A stretch of 6,222 nucleotides of DNA from Lachnospiraceae bacterium UBA4380 (GTDB taxonomy: Bacteria; Bacillota; Clostridia; Lachnospirales; Lachnospiraceae), in assembly GCA_002390025.1 (NCBI GenBank), contig DGRU01000136.1, positions 1-6,222 of the forward strand, written 5' to 3'. Below the pieces are notes generated by a model. That model saw only the letters and a list, made by a program, of their open reading frames with translations, searched no databases and was not told the origin of the DNA. A program made the position numbers and the translations under genes. Shown in pieces: positions 1 through 5,274 of this stretch; position 1 is the stretch's first letter; every line of letters begins with the position of its first letter.

Positions 1-31
1 ACACCAACTATTTGACGCTTACTCTGCTCTT

Positions 32-62
32 TTGTGCATGATGGCAGTTTTAATGGTATAAT
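32..62 (+). promoter_or_regulatory. Extended -10 promoter for the symporter gene
   Basis: The -10 hexamer TATAAT at 57-62 is a perfect match and is preceded by TGG (54-56), giving the extended -10 form TGN-TATAAT. No good -35 sits at 17 bp; the nearest candidate is TTGTGC at 32-37 with a 19-bp spacer. A TTGACG at 12-17 is too far upstream to pair with it. Transcription would start near 69, giving a 5' UTR of about 50 nt. The same ATGGTATAAT string recurs in the promoter at 4353-4380. Confidence 0.65.
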
Positions 63-117
63 TATCAAAGATTTGAGACAGAAATTAACGAGTATTCAGA
101 AAAAGTAAGGGGGCCCC

Positions 118-1548
118 ATGGACTTTGCAACATTACTGGTACAGATTGATGATGTCTTATATACCTGGCTTCTGATCTATCTGCTGGCCGGGAGCGGCAT
201 CTATTTTTCCATCCGCACCCGCTTCGTCCAGATTAGGCGCTTTAAGGACGCCATGAACTGCATGATGGAGAAGAAAGAGGGCGACAAGGGCGTCTCCTCC
301 TTCCAGGCGCTGATGATCGCTACTGCCTCTCGTGTCGGCACGGGCAACATGGCGGGCGTCGCTACCGCCATCATCATGGGCGGCCCCGGCGCGGCATTCT
401 GGATGTGGCTGATGGCTGTCCTGGGATCGTCTTCCGCCTTCGTCGAGAGTACACTTGCCCAGATTTATAAAAAGAAAGAAGGGGATACCTTCAAGGGCGG
501 TCCCGCCTACTATATTGAGCGTGCCCTTCATGCCCGCTGGCTGGGCATCATCTTCGCAATCTCCCTGATTGCTACCTTTGCCTTCGGCTTCAACGGCCTG
601 CAGGCCTACAACATCGTCTCTGCCTTTGATGTCTATGTGGAGGATCTTTCGGCCAGTATTCTGCCCACTGTGATCGGCGTCATCCTTGCGGTCGGGGCCC
701 TGATGATCTTCTTTATGGGTGACGTCATCGGCAAGATTTCCTCTGTCCTGGTGCCTGTCATGGCAGGCCTCTACATCCTGGTCGGCATCTTTGTCATCAT
801 CACCAACATTACCAGGATTCCCGCTGTGCTGGGAATCATCATGGCGGACGCTTTTGATTTCAAGGCAATTTTCGGAGGCTTTACCGGCTCCTGCATGGTC
901 CTGGGCATCAAACGCGGCCTCTTCTCCAATGAGGCAGGCATGGGCTCGGCCCCCAATGCCAGCGCATCTGCTACCGTCTCCCACCCCGCCAAGCAGGGCC
1001 TGGCTCAGATCATTTCGGTCTACATCGATACCCTGCTGATCTGCTCCACGACCGTATTCCTCATTCTCCTTACCGGAGACTGGGCCTTCAGCGGCTACTC
1101 GGGAATCCCGCTCCTGCAGCAGTGTGTTGCCAAAGTCATCGGCCCCATCGGCATCCACTTTGTCACGGTTATTGTCTGCCTCTTTGCCTTTACCTCCATC
1201 ATCGGCAACTACTTCTACGCAGAGGCTAACATCCTCTTTATCACAAAGAGCAAGACCGTCATGACCATCTTTCGCATCGCCGCCGCCATTATGGTCTTCA
1301 TCGGCGCCGGCAACAGCCTGGACGTCGCCTGGAGCCTTGCAGATATCACCATGGGCCTGGAGGCAGTCGTCAACATCATTGCCATCCTCCTCCTGGGCCG
1401 CATCGCCTTCGCAGCCCTCGACGACTACGAGAAACAGAAAAAGGCCGGCCTCGACCCCGTCTTCTACGAAGGCAACATCGGCCTCAACGACACCGACGTC
1501 TGGAAAGACAAGAAAGAGTGTCAGGGGGACGGTTCCTTTGACAACTGA
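118..1548 (+). CDS. Alanine/glycine:cation (sodium) symporter, AgcS/AlsT family
   Basis: Integral membrane carrier of 476 residues, the usual family length, expected to import alanine or glycine with Na+ (or H+). Family signatures visible: ATASRVGTGNMAGVATAI at 68-85 (an ion/substrate-site region), GGPGAAFWMW at 88-97, FKGGPAYYIERAL at 125-137, GIKRGLFSNEAGMGSAPNA at 263-281, SIIGNYFYAEANI at 360-372 and LADITMGLEAVVNIIAILLLG at 408-428. About ten hydrophobic segments alternate with short loops, and the N-terminus (TWLLIYLLAGSGIYFSIRTRF) is typical. The start is supported by AAGGGGG at 107-113 just upstream of the ATG; the run GGGGCCCC (110-117) is palindromic and abuts the start. The expected C-terminal DYEKQKKAGLDPVFYEGNIGL tail is present, but the last ~8 residues (CQGDGSFDN) and the stop come from a dispersed repeat at 1519-1548. 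Convergent with the phosphatase gene. The family is near certain; the exact substrate is inferred. Confidence 0.95.
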   Translation: MDFATLLVQIDDVLYTWLLIYLLAGSGIYFSIRTRFVQIRRFKDAMNCMMEKKEGDKGVSSFQALMIATASRVGTGNMAGVATAIIMGGPGAAFWMWLMAVLGSSSAFVESTLAQIYKKKEGDTFKGGPAYYIERALHARWLGIIFAISLIATFAFGFNGLQAYNIVSAFDVYVEDLSASILPTVIGVILAVGALMIFFMGDVIGKISSVLVPVMAGLYILVGIFVIITNITRIPAVLGIIMADAFDFKAIFGGFTGSCMVLGIKRGLFSNEAGMGSAPNASASATVSHPAKQGLAQIISVYIDTLLICSTTVFLILLTGDWAFSGYSGIPLLQQCVAKVIGPIGIHFVTVIVCLFAFTSIIGNYFYAEANILFITKSKTVMTIFRIAAAIMVFIGAGNSLDVAWSLADITMGLEAVVNIIAILLLGRIAFAALDDYEKQKKAGLDPVFYEGNIGLNDTDVWKDKKECQGDGSFDN

Positions 1549-1658
1549 CGTCTGGTGTCTGCCTTGTCAGGGGGATGGTTCCACTGGATGTCAAGGGGAC
1601 GTTTCCTTTGACAACTGATGTCTGGAGTCAAGGAGAAAGGGACGCTTCTGCCTGACTG
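1519..1658. repeat. GGGGACGGTTC-type palindromic (REP-like) element array, two ~70-bp units
   Basis: Four related copies start with a TGTCA/GTCA half and carry GGGGGACGGTTCC or a variant: 1519-1548, 1564-1588, 1589-1618 and a degenerate one at 1626-1655. The best copies end in TTTGACA, so TGTCA...TGACA form an imperfect palindrome. CCTTTGACAACTGA followed by GTCTGG recurs at 1535 and 1605, which shows that a ~70-bp block (1519-1588) was duplicated as 1589-1658. Elements with this core are, to my knowledge, dispersed in many clostridial genomes and resemble REP sequences moved by RAYT transposases; no transposase lies in this window. The first copy overlaps the end of the symporter gene. Confidence 0.75.
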
Positions 1659-1677
1659 ATTTTTTCCGCATATCGGA

Positions 1678-1702
1678 GAGGCTGTCGCAATGCGACAGCC
1701 TC
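1678..1702. other. Perfect 12-bp inverted repeat (GGCTGTCGCA hairpin)
   Basis: GAGGCTGTCGCA (1678-1689) and TGCGACAGCCTC (1691-1702) are exact inverted copies around a single A. RNA from either strand would form a very stable hairpin. It is followed by TTATTGATTT, not a clean T-run, so it is a poor terminator by itself but may act with the next hairpin or protect the symporter mRNA 3' end. It is one of three related hairpins in this gap. Confidence 0.7.
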
Positions 1703-1730
1703 TTATTGATTTCCCGATAATGTAATGTAA

Positions 1731-1769
1731 AAGGCTGCCATATCTGCAATTTGACAGCCTTCTTTTTTT
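1731..1769 (+). terminator. Rho-independent terminator, probable end of the symporter transcript
   Basis: AAGGCTG (1731-1737) pairs with CAGCCTT (1755-1761). The stem extends past one mismatch through CA/TG, and seven T's follow (1763-1769). It lies about 180 nt after the symporter stop, with no other plus-strand gene in between. The sequence is a diverged relative of the hairpins at 1678 and 2074. Confidence 0.65.
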
Positions 1770-1794
1770 GAATTGTATTATGCTGTGAAAAAGG

Positions 1795-2060
1795 AAAGCG
1801 ATATTTTGAATCTGAGGTCGTATGCTCACCTATGCTGCACCCATGCTGAGGAAAAGCAAAGCGACATATCGTATCCGAGACTCCGGGGTCACCTGTGCCG
1901 GGGAAAGTGAAGCGATATATCGAATCCAAGGCACTGATATCACCCATGCCGGGAAAGAAGCAAAGCGACTGAAGGGCATGGCTGGCAGAAGGTCACCATT
2001 GCCTCGAAAATGCAAAGCGATATAGAGACATTGAGGGCCTGAAATCACACATTTGGAAAG
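1795..2060. repeat. Degenerate ~52-bp tandem repeat, five units
   Basis: The anchor AAAGCGA (GAAGCGA once) occurs at 1795, 1858, 1909, 1962 and 2013. A second anchor, TCACC or TCACA, occurs at 1826, 1889, 1940, 1993 and 2045. Both series have spacings of about 63, 51, 53 and 51-52 bp, so the whole unit repeats. An approximate unit is AAAGCGATATATCGAATCC, then ~12 variable bases, then TCACCCATGCCGGG. The longer first unit contains a small internal duplication around CACCTATGCTG/CACCCATGCTG. The units are well diverged, so the array is old. Open reading frames crossing it on either strand only echo the repeat and have no convincing start. I do not recognise the family. Confidence 0.8.
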
Positions 2061-2073
2061 TTGGCTTTCAAAT

Positions 2074-2107
2074 AAAAAAGGCTGCCGCATCTGCGACAGC
2101 TTTTTTT
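2074..2107 (-). terminator. Bidirectional intrinsic terminator between convergent genes
   Basis: A-run plus GGCTG at 2074-2084 pairs with CAGC plus T-run at 2097-2107 (11 bp including one G-T wobble). After one C/A mismatch, an inner CGCA/TGCG stem at 2086-2095 closes a two-base loop. Because it is flanked by A's on one side and T's on the other, it works from either strand. It begins 12 nt beyond the phosphatase stop codon and is most likely that gene's terminator, while also blocking read-through from the plus strand. Confidence 0.85.
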
Positions 2108-2118
2108 ATCAATTGTCT

Positions 2119-2913
2119 TTATACCAGATACATCTCCTGCATTGCAGCGCGGTCCTCAGCGGTGATGCCGAGACCTTTTTCAAAGAAAGTCGACAGATCG
2201 CCGTACTCTTTTTCTACTGTGTTGTAGAAGGAGAGCAGAAATTCCTCATCGACGCCGAAGAGATAACTGAGGGCCTCATCAGCGAGCGGACTGTCAGTGG
2301 AGGCTTTTTTCTTGATGCTGTCACTGAGGTTATGGATTTCTTCGCGCAGGCATTCTCTGGTGTACATGTAGTCGGCGAAAATCTCTTCGCGGGGAACCCC
2401 CAAGGCCTCCTGGACTAGGACTGCACCGATCCCGGCGCGGTCTTTTCCCACGGTGCAGTGCCACAGAACCGCCTGGTCGTGAGGCTCCCTCAGGATCCTC
2501 AGGAATTTCGCATAGCCTGCAAGCTGGGTTTTGCCCGTTGCCATGGAACTGTAGAGCCTGCACATATATGTGCGGGCCTCCTTTGGTTTAAAGAGGAGAC
2601 GGGTAACGATGCTCACGTCGGCTTCCGTTTCGCGGGTGATGCCGGGCGTGAGCGAATCTACGAGGGGAATATGATAATAAGCGGTATCAGGGATGTCCCT
2701 GTCCGGCTGCCTGGTTTTCTCACGGGTCGTCCGGAAATCTGCAATTACACTGAGGAGTCCGGAGAGACTATTGAGGTCGTTGTCGGAAACCGCCCCCAGG
2801 TGGCCGCAGCGGATCAGACGCCCGCTTCTGATGGTGCGTCCGCCCTGCGCGGGCATTCCGCCCAGATCCCGGATGTTGGGTAGATTTTCATAAGATAGCA
2901 AAGTACTGGGCAT
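2119..2913 (-). CDS. Tyrosine-protein phosphatase-like protein (Y_phosphatase3 type)
   Basis: 264-residue cytoplasmic protein without a signal peptide. The N-terminal block NLPNIRDLGGM (10-20), then GRLIRCGHLG (31-40) and ADFRTTREKTRQPD (58-71), matches the opening of bacterial tyrosine/serine phosphatases of the Y_phosphatase3 group (IphP and MptpB relatives). The P-loop is HCTVGKDRAG at 152-161, fitting HCX5R with nucleophile Cys153 and phosphate-binding Arg159. The family form is usually HCTAGKDRTG, so Val and Ala replace two residues here, conservatively. The C-terminal half is helical (DYMYTRECLREEI...), as in the family. The start is supported by AAAGGA on the minus strand (2924-2929), 10 nt before the ATG. 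Expected activity is hydrolysis of phosphotyrosine, phosphoserine or possibly phosphoinositides; the substrate is unknown. Monocistronic, with iteron-like repeats upstream and a strong terminator downstream. Confidence 0.92.
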   Translation of the reverse strand: MPSTLLSYENLPNIRDLGGMPAQGGRTIRSGRLIRCGHLGAVSDNDLNSLSGLLSVIADFRTTREKTRQPDRDIPDTAYYHIPLVDSLTPGITRETEADVSIVTRLLFKPKEARTYMCRLYSSMATGKTQLAGYAKFLRILREPHDQAVLWHCTVGKDRAGIGAVLVQEALGVPREEIFADYMYTRECLREEIHNLSDSIKKKASTDSPLADEALSYLFGVDEEFLLSFYNTVEKEYGDLSTFFEKGLGITAEDRAAMQEMYLV

Positions 2914-2934
2914 GCCGGTTGAGTCCTTTCTTTG

Positions 2935-3011
2935 GAGTAAACAGGAAGCTTTGTAATAATCAGGAAACTGTGGAAATAATCAGGAAACTTTGGAATAAAC
3001 AGGAAAGCTCG
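2935..3011. repeat. Four 19-20-bp iterons upstream of the phosphatase gene
   Basis: Contiguous units at 2935-2953, 2954-2972, 2973-2992 and 2993-3011 follow the pattern AATAATCAGGAAACTTTG. CAGGAA starts at 2942, 2961, 2981 and 3000. The period of 19-20 bp is close to two helical turns, so the same DNA face is presented four times, as in operator or iteron arrays. The array lies 22-98 bp upstream of the phosphatase start codon, where its promoter should be, and I see no other good promoter there. A ninth-base-perfect inverted copy of TAAACAGGA (2996-3004) lies at 3049-3057. Confidence 0.75.
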
Positions 3012-3016
3012 GAGGA

Positions 3017-3050
3017 GACACAGAATCGTCCCCTCTCTTTCGAGAGTGTC
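3017..3050 (-). repeat. Single inverted copy of the GGGGACG-type element
   Basis: Read on the minus strand, the segment contains AGGGGACGATTCTGTGTC, a close variant of the array element at 1519-1658. It is bounded by GACAC (3017-3021) and GTGTC (3046-3050). Inside it, CTCTC (3033-3037) pairs with GAGAG (3042-3046) around TTTC. TAAACAGGA/TCCTGTTTA (2996-3004 and 3049-3057) form a longer inverted repeat that partly encloses it. This resembles an isolated REP-like insertion placed next to the iterons. Confidence 0.6.
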
Positions 3051-3125
3051 CTGTTTAATTGTAACGGACCCGCAGGGAATGTCAAATGTGGAAAGAAGGA
3101 TGTTAATGAACTCTGGCATACGGTC

Positions 3126-3159
3126 CCCAAAGTACAGCAGGCAGTAAGTTGGGTTTTTT
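3126..3159 (+). terminator. Weak candidate intrinsic terminator
   Basis: CCCAA (3126-3130) pairs with TTGGG (3149-3153), partly extended by AGTAC/GTAAG with two mismatches, and six T's follow (3154-3159). No plus-strand gene lies upstream for which it would serve, so it may only insulate the promoter that starts 12 bp downstream, or be a chance hairpin. Confidence 0.35.
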
Positions 3160-3170
3160 GTTCAATTTCA

Positions 3171-3199
3171 TTGACGAGTCAATTAATATGGATTATACT
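3171..3199 (+). promoter_or_regulatory. Promoter of the Rpn/PD-(D/E)XK-like gene
   Basis: TTGACG (3171-3176) and TATACT (3194-3199) are separated by exactly 17 bp, one mismatch each from the sigma-A consensus. Transcription would begin near 3206 and leave a ~160-nt 5' UTR before the ATG at 3365, containing the stem-loop at 3214-3257. Confidence 0.75.
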
Positions 3200-3213
3200 C
3201 CAATTTATCTTTA

Positions 3214-3257
3214 GGCGCGTGCAGCAGGTCCGATTACAATCCTGACAGGCATGCGCC
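3214..3257 (+). other. 5' UTR stem-loop with a tRNA minihelix-like look
   Basis: GGCGCGTGC (3214-3222) pairs with GCATGCGCC (3249-3257) over 9 bp with one G-U, and an inner CAGG/CCTG stem (3224-3227 and 3241-3244) closes a ~13-nt loop containing TCCGATTACAA. It begins about 8 nt after the predicted transcription start. The inner arm resembles a T-arm (GCAGGTTCGAATCCTGC) with extra loop bases, and the outer stem is followed by A to give GCGCCA. No D-arm or anticodon arm exists, so this is not a tRNA gene. Confidence 0.5.
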
Positions 3258-3364
3258 AAGCTTAGCAGATAATATTCATATATATGCTGCTGTGCAGATA
3301 AATATAATTCATCAACTCGTGTTGTTGCCGTTTGTTCAGCTTTGGGGTAAGATGGAGGCAGGAA

Positions 3365-4231
3365 ATGGAAGACAAAATAAAATATCACCCCGGATTTGTG
3401 GGAGGACTGGGAGTCCTGTTGTGGGATTATCGTGAGATGATCGATATCGTTCCGGAGAAATGGCTGAGAACAGAAGGCATTAGGATGGATGTATTGATCC
3501 TGAAAAAGGATCCGGCAGTAACTCTGAAGAATGACATGTGCAGTATATTCCGGGGACATAATATTCTCGAATACAAGAGACCTGAAGGAGAATTATCCAT
3601 AGATGTATTTGCAAAGGCGATGGCGTATACGTATCTGTATAAATCTCTTGGTAAACCGATAGATTCGATTTCTTTGACTGATTTGACTATGACGCTTTAC
3701 CGCCATAAATATCCACGGCAACTTTTCAGAAAACTTACAGAGATCGGCCTTCAGGTAATCAGAAAAGCTGCTGGAATATATTATGTTGAGGGAGCCGCGG
3801 TTTTTCCTGTGCAGGTGATTGTTGGCAGTGAACTGGAACCGAAGGAATTTGCTATGTTCAGAGTGCTGGCACCGGAAGCAACATGGCAAGATCTGACTAA
3901 TTTTAACGAGATCGCTTTTCTTCGAGAAGATGCGGCATATAAAAGATATGTTGACAGCATCTTTCAAGTAAGTGTTTCCGCCAACAGGCAGCTATATGAC
4001 CAGATGACAAGGGAGGATAAGAAGATGTGTGAAGCCCTGAAGGATTTACTCAAAGAGGATTTTGCAGCCGCTGAGGCTAGAGGAAAAATAGAGGGCGTAA
4101 TCCAGCTGTATCATGAAGAAATGGGGCTGGCTCCTCAGGAGATTGTTGTCAGAATTATGTCTCGTTTTTCCCTCGACGAAGAGACTGCCCAAAAGTACGT
4201 CGAGAACACCCTGGGACTGCAGCCTGTCTGA
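3365..4231 (+). CDS. Rpn/PD-(D/E)XK nuclease-like protein, clostridial hypothetical family
   Basis: 288-residue soluble protein of a family I associate with Lachnospiraceae, related to Rpn/YhgA-like recombination-promoting nucleases. Visible features: N-terminal YHPGFVGGLGVLLWDYRE (7-24), then RMDVLILKK (40-48) and FRGHNILEYKRPEGELSIDVFAKAMAYTYLYKS (62-94). Asp42, Glu69 and Lys71 fit the D...E-x-K active-site pattern. YRHKYPRQLFRKL (112-124), GIYYVEGAAVFPVQVIV (137-153) and the VSVSANRQLYD segment (203-212) are further family blocks, followed by a charged C-terminal helix (EARGKIEGVIQLYHEE). It appears full length. I chose ATG 3365 because GGAGG (3354-3358) lies 6 nt upstream; an in-frame TTG at 3332 has no such site. 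Its base composition is more AT-rich than the symporter or asparagine synthetase genes, which suggests a different history. Any nuclease function here is inference. Confidence 0.8.
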   Translation: MEDKIKYHPGFVGGLGVLLWDYREMIDIVPEKWLRTEGIRMDVLILKKDPAVTLKNDMCSIFRGHNILEYKRPEGELSIDVFAKAMAYTYLYKSLGKPIDSISLTDLTMTLYRHKYPRQLFRKLTEIGLQVIRKAAGIYYVEGAAVFPVQVIVGSELEPKEFAMFRVLAPEATWQDLTNFNEIAFLREDAAYKRYVDSIFQVSVSANRQLYDQMTREDKKMCEALKDLLKEDFAAAEARGKIEGVIQLYHEEMGLAPQEIVVRIMSRFSLDEETAQKYVENTLGLQPV

Positions 4232-4352
4232 ACAGGTATGGTGATAAGATGGATCGCGCTTGGTAGTATAAAACAGCCCTGGATAGCAAGCACAATAAAA
4301 CTGTCGAAAAAGTCTGAAAAATCCAACAATTTTGCGAATCGTACCAAATTTA

Positions 4353-4380
4353 TTGACAATTCAGTGCTAAATGGTATAAT
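4353..4380 (+). promoter_or_regulatory. Near-consensus promoter with no protein gene behind it
   Basis: TTGACA (4353-4358) and TATAAT (4375-4380) are both perfect sigma-A hexamers with a 16-bp spacer, and TGG precedes the -10 as an extended element. It is the strongest promoter in the window. The start would be near 4387. Two palindromes follow: TTACCCGGGTAA (4403-4414, perfect) and CAATCG-T-CGATTG (4423-4435), which could be operator half-sites or early RNA hairpins. Confidence 0.85.
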
Positions 4381-4551
4381 AGTTACATCAAACAGATAGA
4401 CGTTACCCGGGTAAAACAAATACAATCGTCGATTGAAACTGATGTCAAGTCAAGGAGCAGTTGGTTGTTGTAAACGTCTTGAAGTATTTTATCATTTCAT
4501 AAGGTTGATCTTGATCGACCTGGTTGGTAGCTGAGGAATCTGGGTAAAGGA

Positions 4552-4637
4552 GGTACGGACCGAAGTACAACTAAACTTTTTCCACCAAACAAACCAGAAT
4601 CTGAACTGTTGGAATTTATGAAAGGAAGGTACGGACC
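4552..4637 (+). repeat. Paired decamer GGTACGGACC
   Basis: GGTACGGACC occurs at 4552-4561 and 4628-4637, each time directly after an AAAGGA or AAAGGAA purine run (TAAAGGA and GAAAGGAA). The 76-bp spacing and shared purine lead suggest a duplicated functional module inside the non-coding unit rather than chance. Between the copies, CTGGTT (4520-4525) could pair with AACCAG (4592-4597), placing the first copy inside a hairpin domain. Confidence 0.5.
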
Positions 4638-5120
4638 AATTATCTAACAAGTCTTAGCTCTATAAAGTTTGTATCGGAAATCATCCAATCACTGCAGATA
4701 GTTCGTGAAGGGGCAGAATTTGCAAGAGTAACGTGATATTTGCAACAGAAATGTGGTTTATGTATTTTTCAAAAGACGAATCTCACTGACGGGATGTATA
4801 CCCCGCAATGATATTTGTATAGTAACATCAGAGAATCACAATAGGTATTTGTGAAGAAGTGATTAGTCTTAGACAAATCCACTGGTGTGAATTCGGAAGA
4901 TGAAGAAGATAGATAAATCTGCAAGATCGGATGGTTTTCAAGAGAGTAACTGAATAATATGTCAGTAATAAGTGAACAAGAACATCCCAATGAGTGATGA
5001 AATTAGTTCCGGGTACCTTCTGCAGACGAGAAATGCAGGGGAGAAATTCAACTGATACAATATCCAGACTCTCAAAAAATAACTGAATACGGAGGTATGC
5101 ACCATTGGACAAGAATTCCT

Positions 5121-5179
5121 GAGAAGGGATGTTGATCGCAGGCAAGATAAGCCGGACAGCATCCCTTCTCTGATGCTGT
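5121..5179 (+). other. Two mutually exclusive hairpins near the 3' end of the non-coding unit
   Basis: GAGAAGGGATG (5121-5131) is the exact inverse of CATCCCTTCTC (5160-5170), extended by T-G wobble and TG/CA to 14 bp (5121-5134 with 5157-5170). ACAGCATC (5156-5163) also pairs perfectly with GATGCTGT (5172-5179), or with its duplicate at 5192-5199. The shared bases 5157-5163 cannot be in both stems, so the RNA has two competing local folds. Confidence 0.6.
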
Positions 5180-5210
5180 GGAAAGAATGGCGATGCTGTG
5201 GAACGAATGG
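5171..5210 (+). repeat. 20-bp tandem duplication
   Basis: TGATGCTGTGGAAAGAATGG (5171-5190) is followed at once by CGATGCTGTGGAACGAATGG (5191-5210), 18 of 20 identical. Each unit carries GATGCTGT, able to pair with ACAGCATC upstream. Confidence 0.8.
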
Positions 5211-5274
5211 CCTGGCCGCAATTTGATAAGCGATCTGATGCACAGTCTGATGTCCAATCGTATGCTGACTTTTG

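Noticed and set aside
719..1039. 106-codon plus-strand frame inside the symporter gene
   Set aside because: Out-of-frame shadow with Ser/Pro/Trp-rich low-complexity composition.
157..1158. 333-codon open frame on the minus strand
   Set aside because: It lies wholly antisense to the symporter gene, is rich in Asp/Gly/His/Arg from complementing hydrophobic codons, and has no family motif.
1591..1947. Minus-strand frame with repeated YRF/FP peptide units
   Set aside because: The peptide repeats merely reflect the 51-53-bp DNA repeat; spacing is not constant modulo three across the array and there is no start signal.
2053..2418. 121-codon plus-strand frame opposite the phosphatase
   Set aside because: Antisense shadow of the conserved phosphatase frame; it also begins inside the terminator region without a ribosome site.
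3214..3257. tRNA gene
   Set aside because: Only an acceptor-like stem and a T-arm-like hairpin are present; the D-arm and anticodon arm are missing.
3332..3364. Upstream TTG start for the Rpn/PD-(D/E)XK-like gene
   Set aside because: No ribosome site precedes TTG 3332, whereas GGAGG is ideally placed before ATG 3365.
4223..4236. Hairpin over the stop codon of the Rpn/PD-(D/E)XK-like gene as its terminator
   Set aside because: CCTGT/ACAGG is only 5 bp and is not followed by a T-run.
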